A stretch of DNA of 64,000 nt from Henningerozyma blattae CBS 6284 (lineage: Eukaryota; Ascomycota; Saccharomycetes; Saccharomycetales; Saccharomycetaceae). Numbering within the stretch: the first letter of the stretch is position 1; the number at the start of each line of letters is the position of its first letter. A program made the position numbers and the translations under genes. Location: positions 992,001 to 1,056,000 of the forward strand of contig NC_020186.1 of the NCBI RefSeq assembly GCF_000315915.1, given 5' to 3'. This document shows positions 27,936-37,952 of the stretch, one piece after another. Below the pieces are notes generated by a model. That model was not told the origin of the DNA, searched no databases, and was given only the letters and a program-made list of their open reading frames with translations.

Positions 27936-29270
27936 TCAGAACTCTAATGTTTTTCCTAACTCAGGGCAATAACAATTATCACGAATTCCCTGCTGGGCGG
28001 CTAATTCTTCAAGCTTTTCTTTAGGTTCTCTAAATGGTTCCCCAGACAGAGTGAAGGTGCCCCAGTGAACCCCAAGTGTATTTTTTGCCCTTAATTCACG
28101 CGTAATCTTGATAGCTTCTTCAGGGTCAATATGTCTAGACCTTTGATGCCACTTAGGACAGTATTGGCCACAAGGTAATAATGCTAAACGTACACCGCTA
28201 CCATAGCGTTGTCTAATCCTAGGTGCTAAGTCTTTTACATAGCCTGTATCACCGGCATGGTAAACTAAGGGCGAAAATCTAGGTTTATCAGATTTAGCAG
28301 TATCGTCACCTACTCTAATTAGAAAGGAGCACCACAATGATTGATTAGCATCCAGCAGAGATCTACCTGACCAATGCATAGCTGGAACACATGAGATTCT
28401 GTACTTGGTCTGGTTGAAATCTTCGTTCTTTGCATCAGTAGTTGATATTTCACAAGCTTCCCACCAATTTAATTCAACAACATTTCGACAACCTTTATTA
28501 ATCATCTTTTTTTTTAACCCTTTTGGCACAATCCATAACGCATCTGTATTACCCCATTTATCTACACTTATCTGATCCATGTGATCTGGATGGTTGTGTG
28601 ATACAACTATAACATGTGGAGTAGGTATTTCGTCAATTGAAGCAGGCATTTCAGTAATACGTTTAGGTCCAAGCCATTTACCAAACAATTTTGGTGAAAA
28701 ATGAGGATCAGTTAAAATTTTTAAGTTTCCATGCTCTATAAAATTACAAGATTGGCCTAGCCAAGTATTTTTAACTGGTTTATTATCACGAAATGTTTCG
28801 TTATCTTCTATTCCGTCAGTGATTAGAGACTCATCAATGATTTTAAAATTCAATGGAGCTACCGGTTTTTTTTGTAGTAGGGATGGAGTATCGCTTATTG
28901 TCCATGCAGGTTTGTGAATGGGCATTAATTTATTTAATTCATCTTTATTAGTCGGTACACTGCCTCTATTTCTTTCAAATAATTCAACAATTCTATTGAA
29001 AAAAAATTCGTATATTGTTTGTATTCTATATTCGTTAAAAGGGTTTTCAAATCTGCCGAATGTTTTAAAATCTTTATATTTAATTAACGTCCCATTAATT
29101 GTTTGAATTTCCGGTAAAGGTTCTAGTTTATCTAGTATCAACTGTCTTTTATTAATTTCACTTGACGTATTTTGTGTAACTAAAATGGCGTATGCACTAT
29201 ACGGTATCAGTAAACCAATTGTACCACTGATTAAATATTTATTCACCTTTTTCATTAAATTATTCCTCAA
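27936..29270 (-). CDS. FMP30: mitochondrial NAPE-hydrolysing phospholipase D
   Basis: Metallo-beta-lactamase fold enzyme related to mammalian NAPE-PLD; S. cerevisiae Fmp30 is a mitochondrial inner-membrane protein involved in cardiolipin and N-acylethanolamine metabolism. The 444-residue protein has a short basic N-terminus and a membrane span at about 12-30 (YLISGTIGLLIPYSAYAILV). The zinc ligands lie in VVSHNHPDHMD near residue 220, AMHWSGR near 300, HAGDTGY near 337 and GVHWGTF near 418. The conserved TWLGQSCNFIEHG block precedes them. Size fits S. cerevisiae (468, from memory). It is divergent from ELP4, as YPL103C and YPL101W nearly are in S. cerevisiae. Confidence 0.94.
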   Translation of the reverse strand: MRNNLMKKVNKYLISGTIGLLIPYSAYAILVTQNTSSEINKRQLILDKLEPLPEIQTINGTLIKYKDFKTFGRFENPFNEYRIQTIYEFFFNRIVELFERNRGSVPTNKDELNKLMPIHKPAWTISDTPSLLQKKPVAPLNFKIIDESLITDGIEDNETFRDNKPVKNTWLGQSCNFIEHGNLKILTDPHFSPKLFGKWLGPKRITEMPASIDEIPTPHVIVVSHNHPDHMDQISVDKWGNTDALWIVPKGLKKKMINKGCRNVVELNWWEACEISTTDAKNEDFNQTKYRISCVPAMHWSGRSLLDANQSLWCSFLIRVGDDTAKSDKPRFSPLVYHAGDTGYVKDLAPRIRQRYGSGVRLALLPCGQYCPKWHQRSRHIDPEEAIKITRELRAKNTLGVHWGTFTLSGEPFREPKEKLEELAAQQGIRDNCYCPELGKTLEF

Positions 29271-30034
29271 TAAATAAATTGATTTATATCTGCCACGACC
29301 ATGAATTATCTTAAGCTTACATTTTTTTTTAAAAAAATTATAAATAATTACATTCTATATAATTATTTTAGTAATGTGGGATTTCAGATCCCATCTGTCC
29401 GATAATTAAGATGAAATATCAAATTAAGAAAAAATTTTAAAATTAATTGAGAAGCTATAAATAAAAAATTCTTAAAAGCTAACAAGTACCATGGCTAAAT
29501 AATTTTAAAAGAATATTATTTGCTAATAAAATAATATTGAAGATATGGGTTTTGTTGTTTCTTAATTTAAATCCTAAAAATTTAACGTACGATTTTAGAA
29601 ATGATTAATAATAATATTATTTAATAAAATTAATACACATATTTTAAATTGTTTTGTTGTAAAATATCTAAAAACTCTTTCATAATATTTAGAATTAAAA
29701 AGATAGAATAGATATAGTAATAAATGAGGTTAATCTGTTGTGTAATAAGTGTGTCTTTTTTATATTACAAATTGAGTTTAATTTTGAAAAAATTATATAC
29801 ATAACGTAATTTTGGTGACGAAAAAAATTTGGAGAGGGTGCATAACGATTATAATAGCTCATCGCTTAACTATTAATTAAAAAAAAAATAAAAAAACATA
29901 TTAAGAATCTTAATTGATTGCAAAGTAAGCCATAATATATTTTTAATTTTGATAAGCTTTGAAAAATTTAAGTTAATATTCAAGAATAAAACTAAACATA
30001 GCTATATCGGCTCATCATAAAAGTGTGATAACAA
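29271..30034. other. divergent promoter region FMP30 / ELP4
   Basis: Very AT-rich with a perfect PAC motif (29856-29865) and an RRPE-like TGAAAAATTT at about 29959-29968 upstream of ELP4. No gene is seen. Confidence 0.55.
29856..29865 (-). promoter_or_regulatory. PAC motif GCGATGAGCT
   Basis: AGCTCATCGC on the plus strand is the exact complement of the PAC consensus bound by Dot6/Tod6 at ribosome biogenesis genes. It lies about 170 bases upstream of ELP4. Confidence 0.6.
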
Positions 30035-31492
30035 ATGTCATTCAGAAAAAGAAGTGAAGTAGTTAATACTAGAGGCCCAGGTTTACAAAATGCTAGAGGT
30101 CCCACACAAGATTCTATTCAAAATGCAAGAGGTATACCAGCAAATACAAGAGGTATGCCAGTAAATGCTAGAAGTCCAGTACCAGCTAGAGGACCTCAAT
30201 TGAATACATCTCGAGGACGTAATGTTCCATCATTGAACAATAATAATCCTTCGTTTAGAGGAAGACTATCTCAAAGAATGTCAAACATGAATATTAACGA
30301 TGATTCGAACTCACACTTAAACAACCATCCAGGTATTAGACCTTCTCCTGCCACTTCACAACTAACTACATCAACTGGTTGCAATGATTTAGATAGCTTA
30401 CTTGGACATATGGGATTGCCATTAGGAAACTCATTATTGATTGAAGAAATAGGTACCACAGATTTTAATTCAGTTCTATGTAAATTATTTGCTTCTCAAG
30501 GTATTATTCATAATAGGTTAAAGAACGGTAATAGCCAGCAAGAAAGCAATACACATGTAATTGTTTTATCCTTAAATAAGATGTGGGGGAAAGAATTACC
30601 AGGTACTTACAAGGGTTCAAAGAAGGATATTAAAAAGCAAAATATTGCTAATGAGCAATCTAAAATTTCAGTTTCTAATTTGAATGAGCAATCGTCAACC
30701 CCATCAAGATATAAAGATTTGAAAATTGCTTGGAGATATGGTTTGAAAGATGAGATAGGTCAAAAAAATTCGAAGTCAACTAACCAAGACTCTACAGAAT
30801 ATAAAGATTATAATCATCAATTTGATATCACTTCGAGATTAATACCTACTCCAACTAGTGATGAAATTACATATATTCCTACTAATATTCCAGTCAGTTC
30901 TATATTAACTCAACTAACTAACGCCATTGATAAAAATCCAACCAAATTGATTAGAATAATTATTCCATCTCTAATGCACCCATCAATGTATTCTCCAAAT
31001 TATTTCAAATTAACAGAAATAATTCCACTTCTGCATGGAATAAAATCTATTATTAAACAAAATGAATCACGGTGTGTTTTATTAGCCAGTTGTTTCACAA
31101 ATTTGTTACAATCATCGATTTCCTCTTCAAAACTTTTATTAAATCAAATTCAATCTATATTTGATTCCATTGTATTATTGGAACCATTCCAGCAAGAAAT
31201 GATTCAATTATTGGAAAAATCCTATAAGACACAACCAAATAAAATTCAGCATGGATTAATCCATATCTTGAAATTACCGGCATTTAGTGAAAAGGGTGAA
31301 ATGTGTGTCTCAAGATCAGAATATGCTTTTAGAAACGGTAGAAAGAATTTTGAGATTGAAGAATGGGGTATTCCTGTTGAAGATGTTGAAGAAGATGAAA
31401 ATAAGGATAATAACGTAGATTCCTCGGCTTCTAATATTGGTAACCCAAACAATAAACCAAAAAAGAGTACGAAAGTTGATTTAGAATTTTGA
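30035..31492 (+). CDS. ELP4: Elongator subunit Elp4
   Basis: Elp4 with Elp5 and Elp6 forms a RecA-like hexameric ring in Elongator, which modifies wobble uridines of tRNAs. The 485-residue protein (456 in S. cerevisiae) starts MSFRKRSEV like the S. cerevisiae protein. The conserved core is RPSPATSQLTTSTGCNDLD, LLGHMGLPLGNSLLIEE, HVIVLSLNKMW, TPSRYKDLKIAWRYGL, EYKDYNHQFDITSRL and RIIIPSLMHP. The late block is KIQHGLIHILKLP, FRNGRKNFEIEEWGIPVEDV. As in other Elp4 proteins the Walker motif is degenerate. The first 75 residues carry repeated NARG/NTRG/ARGP motifs. ELP3, another Elongator gene, is in the same window at 48 kb. Confidence 0.95.
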   Translation: MSFRKRSEVVNTRGPGLQNARGPTQDSIQNARGIPANTRGMPVNARSPVPARGPQLNTSRGRNVPSLNNNNPSFRGRLSQRMSNMNINDDSNSHLNNHPGIRPSPATSQLTTSTGCNDLDSLLGHMGLPLGNSLLIEEIGTTDFNSVLCKLFASQGIIHNRLKNGNSQQESNTHVIVLSLNKMWGKELPGTYKGSKKDIKKQNIANEQSKISVSNLNEQSSTPSRYKDLKIAWRYGLKDEIGQKNSKSTNQDSTEYKDYNHQFDITSRLIPTPTSDEITYIPTNIPVSSILTQLTNAIDKNPTKLIRIIIPSLMHPSMYSPNYFKLTEIIPLLHGIKSIIKQNESRCVLLASCFTNLLQSSISSSKLLLNQIQSIFDSIVLLEPFQQEMIQLLEKSYKTQPNKIQHGLIHILKLPAFSEKGEMCVSRSEYAFRNGRKNFEIEEWGIPVEDVEEDENKDNNVDSSASNIGNPNNKPKKSTKVDLEF

Positions 31493-31576
31493 AGTCATGT
31501 AGTCTAATTTTTTTTACCTTATAATTCAGTGGCATTAAAGAACTATAGAACACAAGTATTGTTAATATATCTATCC

Positions 31577-31596
31577 ATATATATATATATATATAT
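31577..31596. repeat. (AT)10 microsatellite
   Basis: A simple dinucleotide run in the spacer between convergent ELP4 and INA17, followed by imperfect ATGT units to about 31625. Confidence 0.8.
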
Positions 31597-31707
31597 GTAT
31601 GCATATATGTATGTACATGTATGTAGCATATTACAATCTAGTGCTATGTATTATTAGTATAGATAAGAGTGTGTAGTAGAATATGTGCATTTATGAAATA
31701 TTATTTA

Positions 31708-32361
31708 TTAATGTATTTTTTTATAAGTACAGAATTTGAAAGAATATAAACTATTCGGATTTTTTAAATATCCAAGAAAACCATCCTTTGGCAGTCTCCT
31801 TTTTTTATGTTCATCTATCAATTCATTCAATTCCTTTTCTAAATATTCAACTTTTTCTTTTAATTCACTTTCTTTTGAAGTATATTCATATTTCCACCAC
31901 ATACTATGTAAATATAAATATGTAGCTGATGCAATCAATAGGAAAATCCAACCTGGTCGAATAAATTTTTTCAATGGACTATTATCTGTCATAATTTGCT
32001 TTTCCTCCTTTTGTAAGTTTTTCAATAGGTTTAATTCATTTTGAATATTTAATTCATCTGTCTTTTCATTAATAATTTTTTTAATTAATTCAGGGTCTAC
32101 ATTATCCAAAGTTTCCAATTTTATTAGATCTTCTAAAGTTTTTACCTTGTCATTATCAATATATTTTTTTTCATAATGTATTTGATTTTTAACCGATGAA
32201 ACTTTAGATATATTACTTGTTGAGTAATTTAAAATATTTCTAGGTTTGATGAGATCAATTGATCTCTTAGTGCATAGGGCAAATAGGTAGGATGTTTTGA
32301 TTGAGGATGGATAGCAGACCTTACTGATAGCTCCAAATTGATAAATTGTTCTACTAAACAT
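31708..32361 (-). CDS. INA17: mitochondrial inner membrane assembly protein Ina17
   Basis: Ina17 with Ina22 helps assemble the peripheral stalk of the mitochondrial F1Fo ATP synthase. The 217-residue protein has a basic, Ser-rich presequence (about 1-50) and the conserved block LEDLIKLETLDNVDPELIKKIINEKTDELNIQNEL (about 77-111, quoted in part). One membrane span follows at about 137-156 (GWIFLLIASATYLYLHSMWW). A coiled coil comes after it (YEYTSKESELKEKVEYLEKE and onward), facing the intermembrane space in the known protein. It is slightly longer than S. cerevisiae Ina17 (182, from memory). Position between ELP4 and EEB1 matches YPL099C. Confidence 0.85.
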   Translation of the reverse strand: MFSRTIYQFGAISKVCYPSSIKTSYLFALCTKRSIDLIKPRNILNYSTSNISKVSSVKNQIHYEKKYIDNDKVKTLEDLIKLETLDNVDPELIKKIINEKTDELNIQNELNLLKNLQKEEKQIMTDNSPLKKFIRPGWIFLLIASATYLYLHSMWWKYEYTSKESELKEKVEYLEKELNELIDEHKKRRLPKDGFLGYLKNPNSLYSFKFCTYKKIH

Positions 32362-32766
32362 TTATTATATGAGAAATGTATAAAATGAAAAAATTGTAAA
32401 TTTTTTTGCTTATTTGTGTATTTCTTATTAGATTGATTCTTATGAATTAGAGAGTGTTCAATACTTTTAACCTTTAATTACAATTAAGTAAATTTTAACA
32501 AAAGAAGCGACGCGAATCTACATTATCATATACGGACATTTAATAAGGATAATAATAAATATATCAGAATACTTAAATATTAAAGACGAATAATGAGATG
32601 ATGTAACTTTGTATATGTGTGTATATATGTATAGGTATTAAAAAATAAATATATAATTTTTTTAATGGAATAAAAGTGCCTAGCAAATAGAAAATAATGT
32701 TGAATTGAAATGGAAAAAAAATAGGGGAATGAACATACAGATTTGATAGAGAAAAGTGAAATCCGA
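32362..32766. other. intergenic region INA17 to EEB1/EHT1
   Basis: AT-rich upstream region of INA17 and 3' flank of the esterase gene (both minus). No gene or clear site is seen. Confidence 0.5.
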
Positions 32767-34143
32767 TTACAAAACTAATTCATCAAATTTGTAAAAGAAT
32801 TGAGCCACTTGTTTTGTCATCCAAGAATCATAGTTACTATCTAAATAGGCCAAATGGCCACCCAGATCAGTTTCACACAATAGAATGTTTGGATTCATTT
32901 TAGATTCAATTGGGATACTCTCCAACCCAATAATTGGATCATCAGTGGAGTTGATTACCAATGTTGGGGTCTTTATATTTTCCAAATTATTTCTTGGACT
33001 TGCCTCTCTATAATATTCTAATGCGGAGTTGAACCCTAAAGATGGAGCAGTAAACATTCCATCAAATTCAATAGTGGAAGTTAATGTTTTTGCCTTTTTT
33101 ACATTAGATTTTGTACAAGTGTAAAATATTGGGTTTTCTGGAGTTGGTTTACATTCGGGTTCATAGCCTTCTGGAACTTCTAATTCACCCATGTTGACTT
33201 TAACTAATCTTGTTAAGAACTGAGTAATGGCTTTTGAAAATAATTTATTGGACCAGAAATCTTGCTTTAACTTCAAACAAGATGATACTAAATCCCATGG
33301 ACCTGAGACGGTACAAGCAGCATTTAACGCAGTATTTTCACCTCTCATACCTAAATAGTTACCCAATTGAGCAGCCCCAAAGGAAAACCCAACTGCATAA
33401 ATCTTTCTATTTGGATATTGTAATTTTTGTGTTTTAATAAATTCTTCCATATCTTGAATATGTAGAGCAGAATATAATTTCTTGTTGGAGATCTTGGAAC
33501 GAGCACAACCACGAGCATTTAAGACGCAAACTTGGAATTTATTACCGTTATTAATAGATGAAATTTCTTGGGCCAAAGATCTAATAATAGGTTCGTGAGA
33601 TCCACCAGCAACACCATGAATAATAATTACTAGAGGCTTCTTAAATTCTGAAGGGTCATCATGAATTAAATCCAATTCCTCTTTTTTCAAGAATCTTGTT
33701 CTAGGGTGTAAACGAGGCCAATCAGCTGGGTGAGTTTCTTGTCTATCAGTTTCAAATTTATCAGTATCAAACTTCATACCACCATTACTAGTCTCAGTTA
33801 TATTATATTGTTTCTGCCAGTGTTTAGTCATAACCCAATCAATAGTAGCAATCCCATCATCTGAAAAATTCTTGATTTCTCTACCATAGAAAACATTGAA
33901 TTTTGAAGAAAAATCAGCAGATGCTAAATACATAGTTTGTAAGATACCTGTAAATAGGAAAGGGTTTAATTTAAAATTGGAACCATTTCTCAATGTAGGA
34001 ATATTATCCGAAACAAATTGATGGAATTGTAAAGTACCTTTCGAATCCTTTAAATTCAGGGCAGTAGTTCCATCTTGTGAAATGATATGTTTCACTGTAC
34101 CATTATAGCCCCAATTGAAAGGGTTAATCATGGGAATACTCAT
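32767..34143 (-). CDS. EEB1: acyl-CoA:ethanol O-acyltransferase/esterase (Eeb1/Eht1)
   Basis: Alpha/beta hydrolase of the AB-hydrolase-4 family that makes medium-chain fatty acid ethyl esters and also hydrolyses esters. The start chosen at 34143 gives 458 residues (451 and 456 in S. cerevisiae Eht1 and Eeb1) and begins MSIPMINPFNWGYNGTVKHI, aligning with their N-termini. Upstream in-frame Met codons at 34167 and 34245 are possible. A TATATAA-like element at about 34262-34271 sits only 20 bases before 34245, which argues against that first Met. The oxyanion motif is IIHGVAGGSHEP, the nucleophile elbow GFSFG (near 253), the acid in NSTDDPI and the base in GGHLAYLD. The locus matches both EEB1 (YPL095C) and EHT1 (YBR177C); the symbol is nominal. 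Confidence 0.93.
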   Translation of the reverse strand: MSIPMINPFNWGYNGTVKHIISQDGTTALNLKDSKGTLQFHQFVSDNIPTLRNGSNFKLNPFLFTGILQTMYLASADFSSKFNVFYGREIKNFSDDGIATIDWVMTKHWQKQYNITETSNGGMKFDTDKFETDRQETHPADWPRLHPRTRFLKKEELDLIHDDPSEFKKPLVIIIHGVAGGSHEPIIRSLAQEISSINNGNKFQVCVLNARGCARSKISNKKLYSALHIQDMEEFIKTQKLQYPNRKIYAVGFSFGAAQLGNYLGMRGENTALNAACTVSGPWDLVSSCLKLKQDFWSNKLFSKAITQFLTRLVKVNMGELEVPEGYEPECKPTPENPIFYTCTKSNVKKAKTLTSTIEFDGMFTAPSLGFNSALEYYREASPRNNLENIKTPTLVINSTDDPIIGLESIPIESKMNPNILLCETDLGGHLAYLDSNYDSWMTKQVAQFFYKFDELVL

Positions 34144-34753
34144 GGTTCCTAAACCTTGTCTATCCATTATGCCTGCCACTAATAATTTACAGTTTGGTTT
34201 GTATGTAACTTTTGAAGGAAGAAAAAAGAATAATAAAAAGAGCAAGATTCATATACTCATGTTTATATACAGCTAGCAAGATCAATTAATTAATATCTGT
34301 CCATTGGATGAAAAACTCCTTCTGTATTGGGTCATCACACTTAGTATATATTTTCGCTTAGTAACTCAATCATGACTAACTGAAGCTAATTTAGCAATAA
34401 TACAATATATCATGATAATATTAATGCATATATTTCATGAATAAATGGTGTAAGAAAGGAAATTACTGTTATCCAGATTCGACACAAACTCTTAGGTAAA
34501 AAAAAAGTTTAATATTGTGGCAAAGCCTTGAATTAAAATATTTCATAGGACTATTATATAGACAATATCTTTATAAGATAGAATTCTTTATAAGAATATA
34601 CTGATATGGAAATTTGTATGTTAAATATGGAAACTCCGCGGAAAGAAGGCAATTAGATTTCGGGGTTAAGATATTGATCGGCTTTTATAAAATTATAGCC
34701 GGAGTTCCTGAAAATTAATTTCGGCTTTAAGGTGTAATTGCGAAACCAAAAAT

Positions 34754-34776
34754 AGTCATGTGAAATTCACATGACT
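34754..34776. promoter_or_regulatory. 23-base perfect palindrome beside an E-box
   Basis: Arms AGTCATGTGAA and TTCACATGACT flank a single central A. Three bases on lies ATCACGTGAT (34780-34789), a second palindrome with a Cbf1-type core. Two CATGTG/CACATG half-sites and a CACGTG lie within 36 bases, likely a composite site for bHLH factors. Confidence 0.55.
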
Positions 34777-34907
34777 TTCATCACGTGATTGGAATTTGTT
34801 GAATCACTTGTTACGGAGTAAAATTTGTAAAAAAAAAAGAAAAAAGAAAAAAATTATTTGGTTTTCTCTTTTTTTTTTTTCCAAATGATATCCGATGGGG
34901 AAATCAC

Positions 34908-34926
34908 TGAAAATTTTCGATGAGCT
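34908..34926 (+). promoter_or_regulatory. adjacent RRPE and PAC motifs of NOG1
   Basis: TGAAAATTTT (34908-34917) is directly followed by CGATGAGCT (34918-34926). RRPE (Stb3) plus PAC (Dot6/Tod6) is the established promoter code of ribosome biogenesis genes. A second GATGAGCT lies at 34944-34951. The pair is about 180 bases before the NOG1 start. Confidence 0.85.
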
Positions 34927-35106
34927 GCGAAAGGATGAAAATTGATGAGCTACTAAGTAAATTGAAAATTAATATAATGTTTAATAAAAATGCAACTAGG
35001 TCTTGAAGAATTTAAACTATTTCTATTTTACTTTGTTTTATTTATATTTAAAAAAAAATTTTTTTCTTTCATTTTAGCAGAACTATCAACATCCAATAGT
35101 ATAGAA

Positions 35107-37047
35107 ATGCAATTATCTTGGAAAGATATCCCAACCGTGGCTCCTGCCAATGACCTATTGGATATTGTTCTTAATAGAACTCAAAGAAAAACTCCAACTG
35201 TTATCAGACCTGGTTTCAAGATCACTAGAATTAGAGCATTTTATATGCGTAAAGTGAAATTCACTTCTGAAGGTTTTATTGAAAAATTCGATGATATATT
35301 AAAGGGTTTCCCAAACATTAACGATGTCCATCCTTTCCACAGAGATTTGATGGATACTTTATATGAAAAGAATCATTATAAGATTTCTTTGGCTGCTATT
35401 TCAAGAGCCAAGACTTTAGTGGAACAAGTCTCTAGAGATTATGTTAGATTATTGAAATTCGGTCAATCTTTATTTCAATGTAAACAATTGAAGAGAGCTG
35501 CTCTTGGTAGAATGGCTACTATTGTTAAGAAATTGAAAGATCCTTTGTTATATTTGGAACAAGTCCGTCAACATTTAGGTAGATTGCCATCTATTGATCC
35601 AAACACAAGAACTTTGTTGATTTGTGGTTATCCAAACGTTGGTAAATCATCTTTCTTGAGATGTATTACAAAGGCTGATGTGGAAGTTCAACCTTATGCT
35701 TTCACCACAAAATCCTTATACGTTGGTCATTTCGATTATAAATATTTACGTTTCCAAGCCATTGATACTCCAGGTATATTGGATAGACCTACTGAAGAAA
35801 TGAATAACATTGAAATGCAATCTATTTATGCCATTGCTCATTTAAGATCTTGTGTCTTATATTTCATGGATCTTTCAGAACAGTGTGGTTTCACTGTTGA
35901 AGCTCAAGTTAAGTTATTCCATTCCATTAAACCTTTATTTGCTAATAAATCTGTCATGGTTGTTATTAACAAGACTGATATCATTAGACCAGAAGATTTA
36001 GATGAAGAACGTGCTCAATTATTAGATAGTGTTAGAAACACTTCTGGTGTTGAAATCATGACTACTTCTTGTCAATTGGAAGAAAATATTATGGATGTTA
36101 GAAATAAAGCTTGTGAAAAATTATTAGCATCAAGAATTGAAAACAAATTGAAATCTCAAGCCAGAATTAACAACGTCTTGAACAAAATTCATGTTTCTAC
36201 TCCACAACAAAGAGATGATGTCAAGAGAACACCTTTCATTCCAGAAGAATTTAAGAATCTAAAGAAATATGATCTAGAGGATCCAAATAGAAGAAAATTG
36301 GCTAAAGATATTGAAATTGAAAACGGTGGTGCTGGTGTTTTCAACATCAATTTGAAAGATAAATATCTATTGGAAGATGATGATTGGAAGAATGATATCA
36401 TGCCAGAAATTATGGATGGTAAGAATGTTTACGATTTCTTAGACCCAGATATCGCTGCCAAATTACAAGCATTAGAAGAAGAAGAAGAAAGATTAGAATC
36501 TGAAGGTTTCTATAACTCTGATGAAGAAGAAAATTTCGAAGGTCTTGACCACGAAGAAATTGAAGATGTTAAAGATAAGGCTCAATGGATTAGAGATAGA
36601 CAAAAGAAAATGATTCTTGAAGCAAGAAATAGAAAATCTTTGAAGAATAAAGCTATCATGCCTCGTTCTAAATTAACTAAATCTTACGGTGAAATGGAAA
36701 AACATATGGCTACTCTAGGTCACGACTTGACCTCTTTACAAGATAAACAAAGAGTGGCTGCAGAAAAGAGTAGATATCAAGAAGCTGGTGTCGATGTTGT
36801 CTTTGGTGCTCAAGATTCCATGTCTGCTTCTAACGAAAATGGTGGTAAGCTAAGACAATCTGATAGATTATTGGACGGTGTTGCTGATGGTACTATGAGA
36901 TCAAAGGCTGAAAGAATGGCTAAACTACAAAGAAGAGAAAGAAATAGAATGGCTAGAGCTGGTGAAGCTGATAGGCATGCTACCGCTTCCTTACCAAAAC
37001 ATTTGTTCAGTGGTAAGCGTGGTAACGGTAAGACTGATTTCCGTTAG
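35107..37047 (+). CDS. NOG1: nucleolar GTPase Nog1
   Basis: Essential nucleolar GTPase that joins pre-60S particles and inserts its C-terminal tail in the peptide exit tunnel during maturation. The start at 35107 (MQLSWKDIPTVAPANDLLDI) matches S. cerevisiae Nog1 exactly and gives 646 residues against 647. The N-terminal helical domain spans 1-165. The GTPase domain has G1 GYPNVGKSS (about 173-181), G3 DTPG (near 219) and G4 NKTD (near 288). The acidic and basic C-terminal tail ends KHLFSGKRGNGKTDFR. Codon use is biased to preferred codons. Adjacent RRPE and PAC motifs support regulation with ribosome biogenesis. Confidence 0.98.
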   Translation: MQLSWKDIPTVAPANDLLDIVLNRTQRKTPTVIRPGFKITRIRAFYMRKVKFTSEGFIEKFDDILKGFPNINDVHPFHRDLMDTLYEKNHYKISLAAISRAKTLVEQVSRDYVRLLKFGQSLFQCKQLKRAALGRMATIVKKLKDPLLYLEQVRQHLGRLPSIDPNTRTLLICGYPNVGKSSFLRCITKADVEVQPYAFTTKSLYVGHFDYKYLRFQAIDTPGILDRPTEEMNNIEMQSIYAIAHLRSCVLYFMDLSEQCGFTVEAQVKLFHSIKPLFANKSVMVVINKTDIIRPEDLDEERAQLLDSVRNTSGVEIMTTSCQLEENIMDVRNKACEKLLASRIENKLKSQARINNVLNKIHVSTPQQRDDVKRTPFIPEEFKNLKKYDLEDPNRRKLAKDIEIENGGAGVFNINLKDKYLLEDDDWKNDIMPEIMDGKNVYDFLDPDIAAKLQALEEEEERLESEGFYNSDEEENFEGLDHEEIEDVKDKAQWIRDRQKKMILEARNRKSLKNKAIMPRSKLTKSYGEMEKHMATLGHDLTSLQDKQRVAAEKSRYQEAGVDVVFGAQDSMSASNENGGKLRQSDRLLDGVADGTMRSKAERMAKLQRRERNRMARAGEADRHATASLPKHLFSGKRGNGKTDFR

Positions 37048-37952
37048 TTCTTATTTGAATATTATCATCAGTTGTTTCAACATAAATTGAGTCTTGCATA
37101 GGAGAATCGTTATTTTACTTTTTTACCATTATTTTTGATTGATTCAAATACATTCTCTATTCCAATTAATTTTGTCTTTTTTTATATGTGATTCCTTCTT
37201 TGAGAAACTTGATATATCATTATCTTTGTTTGTATTCTACACAATCACATCTGTATATTACCTTACTATATTTTTTTCTCCATCTCGTTTCAATATTTTA
37301 TAATCATTATATAATATATTGCACGACATACACAAAATAATTTATGTTAATACATTTTTATATATTATAATTCATCAAACATTTTAGCGTAATATTTTTA
37401 TTGGAAGATAAAGTGAAGGTATAATATTACATAAATTCTAGTATACTTTCTTTATTCAACCAAGAATTCTCATAAACAGAAAAAAAAAAAAGGAAAAAAA
37501 AACTCCGGTAAACAACATTCTCGGACTTTGAAATTCTCCTATTCTCCACTTTTAGCGCTGAAAAAATAGTATGGCGTTAAATTCCCTTATAAGGAAGGTT
37601 ATAGGGGTTTAGCACCTGATAATAATAACACAAATATTATTATTATTCTTGTAATAATTACTGTCAATTATCCTTAAAAATTATATTTTAATAAAAATAA
37701 AAATAATGGGCAAGACTTTACAATTGGTGTTAGGAACAATATACGACAATTATCTTTAATACAGATAGTCGTAGCAATATTGTTTAACCCCTCTTATAAT
37801 TGATTCAAGGAAGTTTGTTGAATTTATTATCATATAAAGAGTTTTTGATCTAGTTATTCTATGCCTTTAAATAATTTTACCTTTTAGTGATCATTATTGA
37901 TTTTACACAAAAAATTAAAAAGCAAAACACATAATTATAATCGTTAATAAAA
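37048..37952. other. intergenic region NOG1 to DTR1
   Basis: AT-rich tandem spacer with three CACAAAW elements resembling middle sporulation elements (37331-37337, 37629-37635, 37906-37912). No gene is seen. Confidence 0.5.

Larger units (their letters stand above)
34144..35106. other. divergent promoter region EEB1/EHT1 and NOG1
   Basis: It holds a 23-base palindrome (34754-34776), a CACGTG palindrome (34780-34789), an RRPE (34908-34917) and a PAC motif (34918-34926). An in-frame extension of NOG1 back to 34990 is low-complexity leader sequence, not protein. Confidence 0.6.

Noticed and set aside
34990..35106. In-frame N-terminal extension of NOG1
   Set aside because: Nog1 begins MQLSWKDIP at 35107. 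The extension is Phe/Lys low complexity from an AT-rich leader.
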